64,000 nucleotides of DNA from Carex sylvatica (lineage: Eukaryota; Streptophyta; Magnoliopsida; Poales; Cyperaceae), in NCBI GenBank assembly GCA_964058845.1, contig CAXKVR010000262.1, forward strand, positions 17,166 through 81,165, read 5' to 3'. Below, in pieces: positions 1 through 11,314 of this stretch. Each line of letters starts with the position of its first letter. Within the stretch, counting starts at the first letter, position 1. The notes beneath the pieces were generated by a model. It did not search any database. It was not told where the DNA came from and saw only the letters and a program-made list of their open reading frames with translations. The translations under genes were made by a program, and so were the position numbers.

Positions 1-643
1 AACTTCATGCAATAACAAGACAATGGTGTAGATTTTTCTTGGACAACTACTAATCTATTTACAAGACATGTAATGCTTTGTAAATTTTGTTATATTTGCA
101 TATTTTGTTCATATTTTAGTTGCATATTTTGTTCATATTTGTCATGTAAATTTTGTTATAGTGTTTTTTTTTTTGTGAATGAATCTATTATGTTTTTTGA
201 TGAATGAATATATTATGTTGTCTAAATTATTTGTATGATACTTTGTTTAACATCAATAAATGTTAAATAGTAATATATGGCTAGCAAAAATATGGAGGCT
301 AGCCCAAATATAAACAGAACCATGTCGAAATTTTTATATCAACACTGACGGTTATAAAGCAAACAACGAATGTTTTTAATATCTATACTGACGTTTTTAA
401 TATCAACACCGACTATTTTTAAAGAGTCACCGCTGAATTCCAACACTGACTATTTTTCAAAATAGTCAGTGTTTGTACTCAGCACTAACTCTTTTTCAAA
501 ACAGTCAGTGTTGGTACTCAACACTGACTGTTTTTAAAGAGTCAGTAAAAGATCACTTTCACTGGCGCTGGCTTTACTGACGCCACTGTAACAGTTGGTG
601 TAGGAATATTTGAACAGTCAGTGAAAGAGTTTTTGTACTAGTG
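1..643. mobile_element. CACTA (En/Spm) transposon, right terminal part
   Basis: The segment ends at 643 with ...GTACTAGTG, which read from the outside inward is CACTAGTACAAAAACTC, the diagnostic CACTA start. Just inside (about 340-630) a subterminal motif, AACACTGACTNTTTTT, recurs many times in both orientations; such subterminal repeats are the transposase-binding arrays of this superfamily. No transposase coding sequence is visible, so the body lies to the left of the window or the element is non-autonomous. The first 300 bases are plain AT-rich sequence, and I cannot say whether they belong to the element. Confidence 0.75.
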
Positions 644-903
644 AAATACATATCTTGGATATAATTATTTAAAACAGTTATAATTAATTAATTGTTAAAA
701 TATTAATCTATATTACTAACGAATTCGCATTACGCATATTAATTAGCAGAGACTCAGTGGAGGATTTTGATTTTTTTGAAGATAAGGTAACATGTGTTAG
801 GTGGTTTTATCGTTTAATATCTATTGCACGTTAATTGACGGTACGGCCGCCGCTTGACCGGGATTTAATGAATTAAGCTTGTGGCCTTGTCGTGAGTCTC
901 GTG

Positions 904-954
904 ACCGACGTGTGGGAGTGGGGTGGGGTGGGGGGGTGTGTGTGTGTGTGTGTG

Positions 955-989
<35 letters not shown>
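904..989. repeat. GT repeat joined to a 33-base G run
   Basis: A G-rich lead, then a GT dinucleotide run, then about 33 consecutive G residues (957-989). It gives spurious poly-proline and poly-glycine reading frames on both strands that are not genes. The tract could form G-quadruplex on the + strand, and its exact length is likely to be unreliable in any assembly. Confidence 0.9.
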
Positions 990-990
<1 letters not shown>

Positions 991-1115
991 GTATTATTTG
1001 AACTTTGAGATTCGCACAGAACGTATTGCAGCGGTTGAGATTTGTTTTCCAAGAAGTCACGCAAAATATGAGATATCTCAGAGGATGCGAATTCTGTCGT
1101 CTCACAGGGAGGGAG

Positions 1116-2102
1116 GAATTTTTTTCATAAACCATAATTAATAAATTAAAAATTAAGAAACTAATATGATCTTTTTTTTTTGAAAAAAACCATAAGGATC
1201 AAACGGTCTGTTCGATCTCTAAAATTCTATTTTTTCAGACCGAACGGACGATTCGGTCTCAACGTTTTTTTTTTCATCTGTAGCCACAGAAGATCTTTTC
1301 CTGCGTTTTTTTTTTCGCTCGGTCTCCCTTTTTATTTAATTTTTTTAATCCAACTCATCTTCTCCTTTTTCTGCGTCGCACTTCTCCATTTTTTTTCTTC
1401 CTTCATAGCTTCCTCTTACTTTCTTCCTCATTCAATTTTTTTTTTTTAACTCTCAAAACTTATGTAATTTCTATTATAATTACATAGGTTTATATAATTT
1501 TAAAAGGAGAACAAAAAGAGCTTCAGATCTACAAGTTTCGTTAGGTATGTATTTAATTATTTTATTTTTGAGAATAAGAAATCAATCATCTGTTGGAGGA
1601 AAGATGAAGATGGATATTTATATTAAAGAAAAAAAACATGGAGACCGAATTCCTAATTTGATCTCCAATTAAAATTGTCGGGCCAATTATAACACTTGTT
1701 CAGTCAAACTACTAATAATTATTTCTTTAGAAAAATTAAAAAGTTTACTTTATCTTTAATCTTTACTTTGAAATTATTTCTTCAGTCAAAAAAAAAAATT
1801 GAATGAGAAAGAAAGTAAGAGGAAGAATGAAGGAAGAAAAAAAAAATGAGAAAGTATAATGCAGAAAAGGGAGAAGAGGAGTCGGGTTAAAAAAATTAAA
1901 TAAACAGGGAGACTGAGCGAAAAAAAACGTAAGAAGGAATTTTCTGTGACTGCAGATGAAAAAAAAGGTTGAGACCGAATGATCCGTTCGATCTAGAAAA
2001 ATAAAATTTTGGAGACCGTTCGGTCCTTATGATTTTTCAAAAAAAAAAAATATTAATTTCCTAATTTATTAATTTATTAATTATGGTTTATGAAAAAAAT
2101 TC
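1116..2102. mobile_element. Mutator-like foldback element (family F, copy 1)
   Basis: The 987-bp element is bounded by a perfect 9-bp duplication GGGAGGGAG (1107-1115 and 2103-2111). Its arms of roughly 320 bp are inverted copies: the left end begins GAATTTTTTTCATAAACC and the right end closes with GGTTTATGAAAAAAATTC. The arms carry GACCGAA/TTCGGTC blocks and T/A runs. Long inverted arms plus a 9-bp duplication fit a non-autonomous Mutator-like (MULE) element. The open frame at 1180-1449 lies in the T-rich arm and is not a gene. Confidence 0.85.
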
Positions 2103-2111
2103 GGGAGGGAG

Positions 2112-3627
2112 AGTCAGTGAGTTTCAAAATACACTGTACCACGTGGCAACACACCTACATCGAGCCCCACGCCCCCAACCGATTTCACATAAGAAGGTCA
2201 AACAACGACACCACCACCACAACAAACAACAAACAACTCCAAAGCATTAATTGTTTTATCCTATCCTAAAAAAACAAAACAACTCTAAATTGTGTTTACC
2301 TTTCTTTCTTTCTTTTTTAACAGCGTAATTAAGAATTCTCGATTACAATCAAATTCAGTTGGATGTATCCGATGAATTATATATGCGGATAACTTTAATT
2401 AAAGGTTTATAATTAAAGGTTAAATATAGGGAAATATATATCTAGCTAGGTTCCTTTCGGTTATCAGTGGCTTCGGAACTATACATACATAATTTATTAT
2501 CAATCAAAATTACTCCATCTTATATATTGATGGGGATGGATACAATCGTCCAGTCCTCCGGGCAATACTTATTTCCACTTCAAGCAGGACGGATCCAGTA
2601 TATATCAATGAAGCAGTCGCTTTTGTTACAATTTATTGCTTAAAGTTAATTTAATAGTTTTTGGAGTTGAGCTCATCAAATATTTTATGAGCTTAAGAAC
2701 ACTCTAGTTCTATTCATAAAATATCTCCATTCTTATATTATGCACGTAGATGTTCTTATCCGCCAATCAAATAATATCAGCCCTCCAATCAAATAATTTG
2801 TCTTATTTTTATTAAATGCATCTTTTTTTTACGTGTACAAATCTAAATTTAGTTAAAAACATACTCACCACACATACTGACACATGATATGTTACAATTA
2901 AAATTGAATAGAGAATAAAATTGGAGAGCAAATCAATTTATTCATTTTCTTATTTCTCCTCTCCATCTATCTCACATTCCTTATTTTCTTATTTAAGAAT
3001 CATGAGATGATCAATTTATTTTTAAAAATATCAAATGTTGACATCTTTTTAAAGTATTTTATCAACATTTGATATCTTATATTTGATATCTCCAAATTTA
3101 ATACATACTCAATTTAAGCTATAGTGAATCTTTTTACAATTTTACTTCTTCAATTTTGATAAGATAAAATATTCTTTTTTATTAGTATGTTCAGGTTCGT
3201 TCTTAGTTTCAGTTGTTAATTATAAGGAGAACATATATTAAGAAGAGATTTTAGTGACATTAACAATAATTAGTGTCACAAAATGAAGCAACTAATTTAT
3301 TAATATGAATTCACTTTTATTAAATATTTTTTGTTCTTTTGACTTTTGCCTATGAGATGTATATATTTCTACAAGCTATTTGTTTTTTGTTTTTTTTTTA
3401 TCAAATCTCTTTATTTGCATCAAAGTTTGAAATTTAATTTATAAATCAAACTCTTGATCTTCTTCATTTTATAATATATTTTCATTGCAACACATAGATA
3501 CGATACTAGTAACAAGAATAAATATAGTCGTAACTCGTAACATTTGTTACATTAATAAAAAAAATAAGATGCAACAGGGAGAGGGAGAGGCACCAAAAGT
3601 GGGAGGCAAATAGAGAACAGTAGGAGA
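2112..3627. other. AT-rich intergenic stretch, no gene seen
   Basis: No coding frame, RNA gene or clear repeat boundary was found. It contains several short T-rich and CT-rich runs. Confidence 0.6.
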
Positions 3628-3636
3628 GAGAGGGAG

Positions 3637-4010
3637 GAGCTTTTTTTAGAAATCATAAATAAAAAAATTAATTTTATCAAATCAACTTGAATGCTTTGTT
3701 TTTAAAAAAAAATATAAGAATCGAGATACCATTCCCCCCTCCCCCCCCCCCCCCCCCCCCCCCCCGCCCCCCTCTTTTTTTTTGGGGACCGAATTGTCAT
3801 TTTGGTCCCAGTCATTTTCACATATTTTAAGAATAAAATACGTTGAAAAATTGTGAAAATACCTCGGGCCAAATTGTCATTTCGGTCACGAAAAATAAAA
3901 TTGAACTAAATTAGCATTTCAGTTCTTATGATTTTTGTAATAAAAAAAAAAGTAACCATGTTGGTTTTATAAATATATATATTTTTAATTATGGTTTATA
4001 AAAAGAATTC
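3637..4010. mobile_element. Short foldback element (family F, copy 2)
   Basis: The right end, GGTTTATAAAAAGAATTC, matches the terminus of the 1116-2102 element. The left end is a diverged inverted copy. Flanks GAGAGGGAG (3628-3636) and GAGAGGAAA (4011-4019) agree at 7 of 9 positions, consistent with an aged 9-bp duplication. Inside are GGGACCGAATTG and its inverse plus a long C-rich run (about 3734-3772). It is non-coding, and shorter than copy 1. Confidence 0.65.
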
Positions 4011-4019
4011 GAGAGGAAA

Positions 4020-4653
4020 GGGAGAAGAAAGTGAGTGTACAGGATTATTTTGTCAAATTTTTTTAAAGAATGGTATTTTGTTTAATAATATGATAAATAG
4101 AGTATTTCTAAATTTTCCGTGAAAATAAACTAATTCAACTAATTCAACAAATTTTGAAATTAGTCAGATATTAATATTGATGCGGTTGAAAGCGAAACAC
4201 TTCAAATGATTTAGAAGATTTATAAGTCATATTAAAAATCTTCAATTGACTAAATTGTTATGTTTTTTTTCAATGAGCGAGGCTATGGTACTTTGTAAAG
4301 TACATGTCGATTTGTATTATAAATTTATATTTTTTATTTTTGAAGTTCAAATAATTGATTCGATTCAATGTGATCTTCTTATGAAAATGTATTTGGAGAT
4401 CAAATTTTACATTCTTTACAAAATTTTTTTATTAATTTTCAAAATAAGAAGAAAAATCATCTAATTTAAAAATTCTGGATCATTCAAAAGTATTGATTTT
4501 CAACCTTTATAAAATAATAGTAAAAATATTCTAACAAGAGTAAGATCTGATTTTCAACTACATTTTCATATGAAGATCATGTTGAGCAATTTAGATATAC
4601 TAATTGAACTTTAGAAACAGAGATATGGATCCATAGTATAGGGTGATCCGTGC
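4020..4653. other. AT-rich spacer, no gene seen
   Basis: There is one 72-codon frame, rich in F, I and K, with no recognisable domain; it is rejected as coding. No repeat boundaries are visible. Confidence 0.55.
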
Positions 4654-5589
4654 TTTGCAAAGCGGCCTTTTTTATTAATATCCTAAAAAAAGATTTTTTT
4701 TTTAAATTGCCTTTATGTTTGGTTTTTTTTTTTTTTAATGCCCCGACCGTCAGACCCATGGGTGGCCTACCCCTCCTAGCAGACCGTCTGGGCCAGGGGT
4801 CTTTTTTTTTTAGTAGAGAGATCTTAATATTTTGATTTAAATAATTTTGTGAAGAAAAAATTTTCTTTTTAGAGTGTATGCCAAAAAATAAGACATTTGA
4901 TATATTTATGAAGTGATGTCGTAACTCTTTATAACTTTGATTTGATTTATTAGTTGGATATCACAAGTCTAACGATAAAACTAAGGACTTGGCCTTGATT
5001 CTTGTCAACATATATCATTTGCTTATTGTCAACATATACCATTTTTTTAGAGAATAATTAGATTATTTGATTATTGTCAACATATATCATTTGCTCGGAG
5101 ATAGACAAACGAACAAGATAAATAGTAAATGCATTTTAAAATAATTATATGGATCACTCTTGAATAATCCCTTAGGCTATTGACTAAATAAAATACCAAT
5201 CGTTGTATGCCTACCGTTGAACGAAAACTTAAACTGAATTTTTGAGGCACTAAATGATATTTTTTTTAATTCTGATGCTTTGGATACCTCGGGGTGTGTT
5301 ATACATGCAAATCCGACTTTCATAGCCAAAGTTATGGCTGTTCAAAGTTTTTTCATAAGTCGAACTTTGAAAATTCATAACTAATTGTAAAAAAATCTAA
5401 ATAATTGAAATTTGTATCAATTCTGTGTATTTTTTAATGCTATACATGTTGGTGTAATAACTTTTGCAATTTGGTCCGTGTATCAGTCCAGACTTGCTGA
5501 TTTATCAGAAGATGTCAAATTTGATGTTTTTAGTGCATTGCACTATACCAGTGGCCTTTGCTTAGTGTTGTTGAGTTTGGACTTGGTAC

Positions 5590-7185
5590 TATTCCCACAA
5601 AAGTGTATGCACAAAGTTTTAGTACAGTAAATTGTACCTTTCAAACCTTAAATGCACTTTCGAGTCAGATTGCAAGTGCACAATCCTATCGCGTAGTATA
5701 TTGTCGGGTATTGATCACAGAGACGGTTTAAGTCTTAACCAGATTCTACCTAAATTAATTAAAAATTAGAAGTTGGAAAATGTTAGTTTTGGTATTTAAG
5801 TTTCCTAAACAGTTCAGTAACAGTAATCAAATGAAAGAAAGTAAATTGATTTGAATTTAATCAATGATAAAAAGATATTTTCAGAGTTTCAGACTTCAGC
5901 TCAGTTCTGTCTCAAGGCACCCGGTTCGTGTAGTTTCCTACACTGGTCGTGTCCAGTTACACGGGCCAGGTACTTTCGTACACGGTCCGTGTGGGCTCGA
6001 GTTAATGCACCAGTTACTGTTTTTTTGTGTTGTTCCTTTGTGTAGGGTTCAACTGACCAGACCTAATATTCCTAAACCTCAACTATCGTATGTTGGTTCA
6101 TTAACTTGGTATGGAATTGCAATATTTACCCTCTTAGGATTTTGAATCTCAACTTTCATATATTGGTTCGAATTACTTAGTTGCTTGTTTAGTATACTAA
6201 AGGTACCCTCTTATATGTCGATAAGAGGAAATGTTCACCTTTCAGCTACTATTTAGTTTCACCTTTCAGATCACTAATTCTACCTCATTTACTTAGTTTG
6301 ATTGAGATATTATAAGGGTTGAAATGCGCTATAGACGTGATCATGCATCTAATGGCAAACCAATAAAAATCAAACAATTTAATCTAAGCAATTAAAATCA
6401 AATACAATCAAGCAAACACAAATTCCAATAACTAAGATGCAAAACAAAACATTCGATTACATCATAACCCTAGAAACTAAAAAGTCTACTCAAACATAGT
6501 TCTAGAACAAATAAAACAGATAAGAGAATAAGAAATCATGATAAAACCCAAAGAAGAAGAAGATTCACAACAAAACTCGCGTCTTTTGCTTCTCAACTTT
6601 GCCTCCATAAATAGCCGTCAATTCAAATCCTAGAAAATACTTCTCTGCTCCAGAATGATGTGCTGGTACAAGAAATCCCGCTTATAAGCTTTTTTGACCG
6701 ACCTTCCTTCAATTATCTTTATTTTCAAATTCTGGATCTATTTTCGAAAATGCTTGACACGGCCCATGTGGAAATATATATGGACCATGTGCCTGTGTTT
6801 TTCACTCAGATTGTAGATCTTCTCGCAAGCTTTCTGAAAAGTTATCATACACTCAAAACAGAATTATGAGTTAAAATCTATGACTGTTTTAAGTTCAGAT
6901 GCTGAAATTTCAGCATCATATACAGGTTGTGTGAATGGTTTCCTGGTCGTGTTTGTAGTCGGGTAGAGAGTTGTACGGTGTGCATAAGAAGGTACACGGA
7001 CCGTGTATAAACCTTCAAATTCCATATTCTTCCTCGTTTTCTCTCATTTTCTGCAAAGTAAAAATAAATGCGCAGCAGTACCACATTATATAGATATTCA
7101 ATGAAATATGACCGATTTAATAGTTTTAAACACATATTTTGGTATAAAATACAGATCGAAATATAAATAAGTTTGTGAGATATTA
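5590..7185 (-). repeat. 3' LTR of the gag-protease retrotransposon
   Basis: This is a direct copy of 11315-12899 along its full length. The outer end begins TATTCCCACAAAAG where the other copy has TGGTTCACACAAAAG; the inner end is GAGATATTA versus GAGATATCA. Several ACACGGNCCGTGT-like short palindromes occur within it (for example near 5940-5995 and 6770-6790). Confidence 0.9.
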
Positions 7186-8666
7186 AATTACCTCAAGCTG
7201 AAATCTTACTTGTCCTCAAGCTAAAATCTTGCTTGTCCTCAAGCAAAAATTCCAACTTAGGTATCGGGCTGGTCTTTGGATTACCTAAATGCAAATTAAA
7301 TTCTAAATGTGAAGAATTTACGTGAGTTTGCTATAGTTAAGAATTTCGAGAATCCTTTTGGTCAACAACTTGGACTTTCCTTTATAAATTTTGATTCACC
7401 CCACGAATTGACTAATGAAACTTCATATTTTGAGATGTTTTAATAGTTGCAAAAATTAATTACTTGAATTGATTAATATTTCATTCTTTCACTGAAACTA
7501 TTCCTTCGTTTGTGGTGATTTTTCCCATTTTGGCCCCAAGCTTGGAACAAACTTAGGTTAGAAAGTCATAGACTTCGTGTGTTGATATATGCAAAGTTCA
7601 GATTGTTCCAGTACTCTTTTTTCTTTTTTTATTTATTTGGAAGATGACTCAAAGGCGTCCAGTAGGACTTATTGACAGTACTCTTATTTTCTCCATCTTT
7701 TCATTCATCATTTTTTTTATTTTTCTTTCTTTTATTCATTTGCATATACCATGAATACACACATCCAATGGTATTCTTTCATACCAATGGACCCCAATCT
7801 TTCTTTTATTTAAAATTCCTATTTCCCTATTTTAAAAGGAACAGTTCAGTTTCAAAATATTTTTTCGATACAGTTCAAGTTTTCATCTTTTTAATTTCTC
7901 AAAATATCCCATTCTAAGCAGTTCTTTGATCAAGTATGGGGTTAGTTCAAAATTTTCAAGGTCATCCTAATTATAGCCAAAATTTTCTACAAAAATCCCT
8001 AATTCTAGCAATTCACACAAATTTTCACCTAAAAATACAAATTTTTGAAAAATAAACATGACATAAATACAGATACAGTTTTTTTCTATTCCACCCCCCC
8101 CCCCCCCCCAAGCTTGAATAAAGCATTATTCTCAATACTTGAATTCGCACAAGAAAAAGTAAATAAAAGAAAAATATGAAAACTAACCAAACATGGAGTA
8201 AGGAGTGAGGCAGGGACGCCTCACTGGTTGGTGGAAGGTGGGTCGAGTGGATCTGGGTGGATGCCCACTTCTGAGGTGCGTGGACCATGTGCTGGTCTAC
8301 ATGGCCCGTTTGATGGTCTGCTGGAAAAGTCCTGATTGGTTTCATGCTTGTCACCTTCTCGATCATAGTTTGCTGAGCTTTCATTAAAATACCCTGAATC
8401 ACCATTTGCAGAGCTTTCAAATCCTCCAAGAGTCTGAGATTAGCTCGGGGAGGCTTGAGTTCAGGAGTTGGTTGCTCTATCTGGACTGGGGCATGGTCCG
8501 TGTGAGATGTGTCAGATCCTTGTACTGCCCCTGTGTGAGCCTTGTGTGACCCGTGTGCTTCCTCATTCTTCAGCTCCTCTTACTGTGGTGCATGGTCCAT
8601 GTGTCATTTCTTCCATATTATCAAACCTTGCTTCTGTTGCACACATCTTCTCTTTGGCAGCTTTCT

Positions 8667-9259
8667 TCACTTGCAAATCAACAAATATTCAGGATAATTT
8701 TTAAATGAGCTACCGTATTGCTCACGAGATTGTTCCTTGGTTAATTGATCAACCACATCAACCGCGCAGCTTGTTTCGGGTTTAGATGGGCACTTTATAG
8801 CTCGGTTGAGATTAAACTCTACTTTCTCATCTTCAATTCGCAGAGTCAGAGTCTCATTCTCCACGTCAATGAGTGTTCGAGCTGTCTTTAAAAATAGTCG
8901 TCCCAGAATAATGGGGATTTCCTTGTCCTCTTCCATCTCTATGACAACGAAGTCAACAGGTACATAAAACTTGCCAACCAGAACCGGCACATCTTCCACT
9001 ATGCCAAGTGGTAATCTAACGGAAGAATCAGCAAGTTGTAGAGTCATGCCTGTAGGTCTGAGCTCACCTACTCCCATCCGATGGTGCATGGCATGAGACT
9101 CACGCTCGCCCCTAAGTCACATAAGGCCCGCTTGATAGTAGCTTTCCTGATTTTGCAAGGAATAGAGAATTTACTAGGGTCCTCTAGTTTGGGCAGGAGC
9201 TTTCTACTCAAGATTGCGCTGCACTGCTCTGTGAGTTTTACCTTCTCATGTTCCCCCAA
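8667..9259 (-). pseudogene. Retrotransposon aspartic protease region, frameshifted
   Basis: Two overlapping minus-strand frames (9259-9068 and 9089-8667) together make one retropepsin-like region. The upstream frame has RALCDLGASVSLMP, where D-L-G-A stands in for the D-[ST]-G-A active-site motif, as is common in Athila/Tat-type elements. The downstream frame has IPIILGRLFLKTARTLIDV, the conserved second strand region of this protease. The switch of frame near 9068-9089 shows the gene is broken. It follows gag in element order, and no polymerase domains follow it. Confidence 0.8.
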
Positions 9260-9424
9260 GCTACACTTGATCGTGAGGATTTCCTTGAGAAACTTGGCAT
9301 ATGTTTGTATTTAGGTCAATGCATCTATGAATGGAATGGTGATGTGCAGTTGCTTGAGCACTTGGAAGAACTTGGCGAATTGCTCATTGAGTCTGGACTC
9401 AGCTATCCTCTGAGGAAAGGGTAC

Positions 9425-9476
9425 AGGTGACCGGTAGGGTGACCGGTAGGGTGACCGGTAGGGTGACCGGTAGGGT
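9425..9476. repeat. 12-bp tandem repeat, about four copies
   Basis: Repeats of GTGACCGGTAGG lie inside the retrotransposon between protease and gag. On the coding strand they read as a repeated PYRS unit, so they may have been part of the polyprotein linker. Confidence 0.9.
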
Positions 9477-10088
9477 GGTGGTTTCTCATCCATCTTCTTT
9501 CTTTGACCTTCAGCTTCCTTCTGCACGGCCCGTGTACCATCTGTACGGTCCGTGTTCACAGTTGTCAAGGCAGGTCATGTGGGCTTTGCACAATCAGGGT
9601 GTTCTTTAACAGGTGGGGTTTGCACGGTTCGTGTACTGGGCAACTGGGTCAGTGGGTATGGCAGGTCCTTGATAATTGGGCATGGTTATAGATTTTACCT
9701 CTCCTCTGGGGTTGGGTTCTGGTTGACTGGGCAGTATTCCAGTAGGTGGTTGTGCAGAAGCAGCTTGTTGACCCAATTGCGTTTCCCATGCCTTCCTTTG
9801 AGCAGTCAAATCGACCAGTTGAGCATTCAATGCTTGCAGTTGCTCGAACATCATCTGATTCATCTTTCATTTCTCATGCATGAAATCACTTACAATAGGA
9901 GCGATATACAGCTTAGGAGAATCGGATTGACATGATCGGTTGTTCGAGTCAGGAAAAGAAACATTATGGTAGAACCCTCGGTTGTTGCTGCTGCTCAAGG
10001 GATTGTTGAATTATGGTCTCGAAAAGTGGGATGATTCATTATTGATATAGTTTACTTGCTCAGGTTCCTCATCCCTTTGCGCCAGTGG

Positions 10089-10145
10089 GCATTGCTTATA
10101 AGTGTGCGCCTCATCTCCACACATAACATAAGACACAGGTTGATG
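10089..10145 (-). pseudogene. Gag nucleocapsid zinc-knuckle remnant
   Basis: The minus-strand reading gives VMCGDEAHTYKQCPLAQR. The spacing C-G-x3-H-x4-C matches the second half of a CCHC knuckle; the first cysteine is not at the expected place in this frame. It sits between gag and protease, where a nucleocapsid is expected. Surrounding frames are broken by stops. Confidence 0.5.
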
Positions 10146-10511
10146 GTTGACAATAGATTTCACAGTCATCTTGTCGAAAGCCTTATGCATGGCATCTAGC
10201 TTGGCTGATAGAACAGTGATCTAATCAACTTCGAATCAGCCGCCTCATCGGTCGCCTCCTCCAGCTCGAGTGTTGCCGCGACCGAACCACTGTTGATTCT
10301 GAGCCATGCTATCAATCATATTCATAGCCTCGTGAGGTTATCTTTCCATCAATGCTTCACATGCAACAGCATCAACAGAAGTGCGAGTGCTTTCTGTTAA
10401 ACCATCGTACAAAGTTTGAATCAACAACCAATCAGGTATACCATGGTGTGGACAAGAGTATTGCAATTCCCTAAATCTTTTCCATGCCTCATTTAAGGGT
10501 TCATCAGACCT

Positions 10512-11093
10512 TTATCTAAAACTGGTCAATTGGGTCCTAACCTTGGCAGTTCTTTTATTAGGAAAAAACCTAGTCAGAAACAGATTAGACAGTTCCCTCC
10601 AATTGGTAATGGAATCCCTTGGTAATGACCCTGACAATTTATTGGCCTTATCCCTAAGAGTGAAAGGAAACAGTGCAAGTCTAGTGTAATCAGTTGTTAA
10701 GCCATTAGTTTTGACGGTTGTGCAACATTCGAGAAAAGTTTGGAGATAGGCATGTGGATCCTCATGTTCCAAGCCGTGGAAGGTGTTCTGCTGCACTATG
10801 TTGACAACTCCCGGATTAAAGTTCGGTTGTTGTCCCATAATTCTTGGTAGCATGATTGCTCCCCTTATGTCTCCAGCTCTCGGTACATTAAACTCGCGCA
10901 ATGTCCTTGGCACGTAGCCATGCATGTCTTCTTCCTGATCAATCAGGTCATCCTCTCTGTCTTTTTCCCCAACGTTGCTCATTATTGCTTTGCTTGAAGT
11001 AGACTTCTCTCTACTCGGGTGCTCGAAGTGTACGGCCTGTGTATCAGTTATACGGTCCATGTGGACTGGCGTTCGAGCAGGAGCTGAGCACAC
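10512..11093 (-). CDS. Retrotransposon gag (capsid) protein, fragment
   Basis: The 193-codon open frame contains the plant retrotransposon gag signature: ...LALFPFTLRDKANK, then SLPRDSITNWRELSNLF and RFFPNKRTA, typical of the capsid domain of Ty3/gypsy elements (Pfam retrotransposon gag family). An upstream acidic and proline-containing stretch matches the start of such polyproteins. The capsid assembles the particle that packages element RNA. The frame opens in track terms at 11093, but the true start is uncertain, and the frame closes well before the nucleocapsid region, so the polyprotein is interrupted. Confidence 0.85.
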   Translation of the reverse strand: MCSAPARTPVHMDRITDTQAVHFEHPSREKSTSSKAIMSNVGEKDREDDLIDQEEDMHGYVPRTLREFNVPRAGDIRGAIMLPRIMGQQPNFNPGVVNIVQQNTFHGLEHEDPHAYLQTFLECCTTVKTNGLTTDYTRLALFPFTLRDKANKLSGSLPRDSITNWRELSNLFLTRFFPNKRTAKVRTQLTSFR

Positions 11094-11290
11094 AGACCGT
11101 GTGTTGTTTGCTCAGTTCGTGTCGATAGGTGGTGCAGAAACTACTGGATCGGGAGGTGCTCAATCTGTAATCACCCTTTGGAGGTGGTACAAATGTCAGC
11201 TTTCCTGAAAGAGAGAAAAATAAAAGAAATGATACAGATTAAAATCTAGATTAACTAAAATAAGCAAAAATGCAAAAAATAAATGATGCC

Positions 11291-11309
11291 GTTCCCGGCA
11301 ACGGTGCCA
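11291..11309 (-). other. Retrotransposon primer-binding site (tRNA-Asp type)
   Basis: On the minus strand, a few bases past the end of the 5' LTR, is TGGCACCGTTGCCGGGAAC. The 3' end of plant tRNA-Asp(GTC) plus CCA predicts TGGCGCCGTTGCCGGGGA, so all but two or so positions agree. tRNA-Asp priming is typical of Athila/Tat elements. It fixes the transcription direction as minus. Confidence 0.85.
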
Positions 11310-11314
11310 AAAAC

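Noticed and set aside
821..1141. Open frames rich in proline or glycine
   Set aside because: They are translations of the GT and poly-G tract and overlap on both strands.
1180..1449. 89-codon + frame
   Set aside because: It lies in the T-rich arm of a foldback element and is built mainly of F, S and L from T runs.
9425..9476. Tandem repeat considered as a centromeric or regulatory minisatellite
   Set aside because: Only four 12-bp copies within a retrotransposon polyprotein region.
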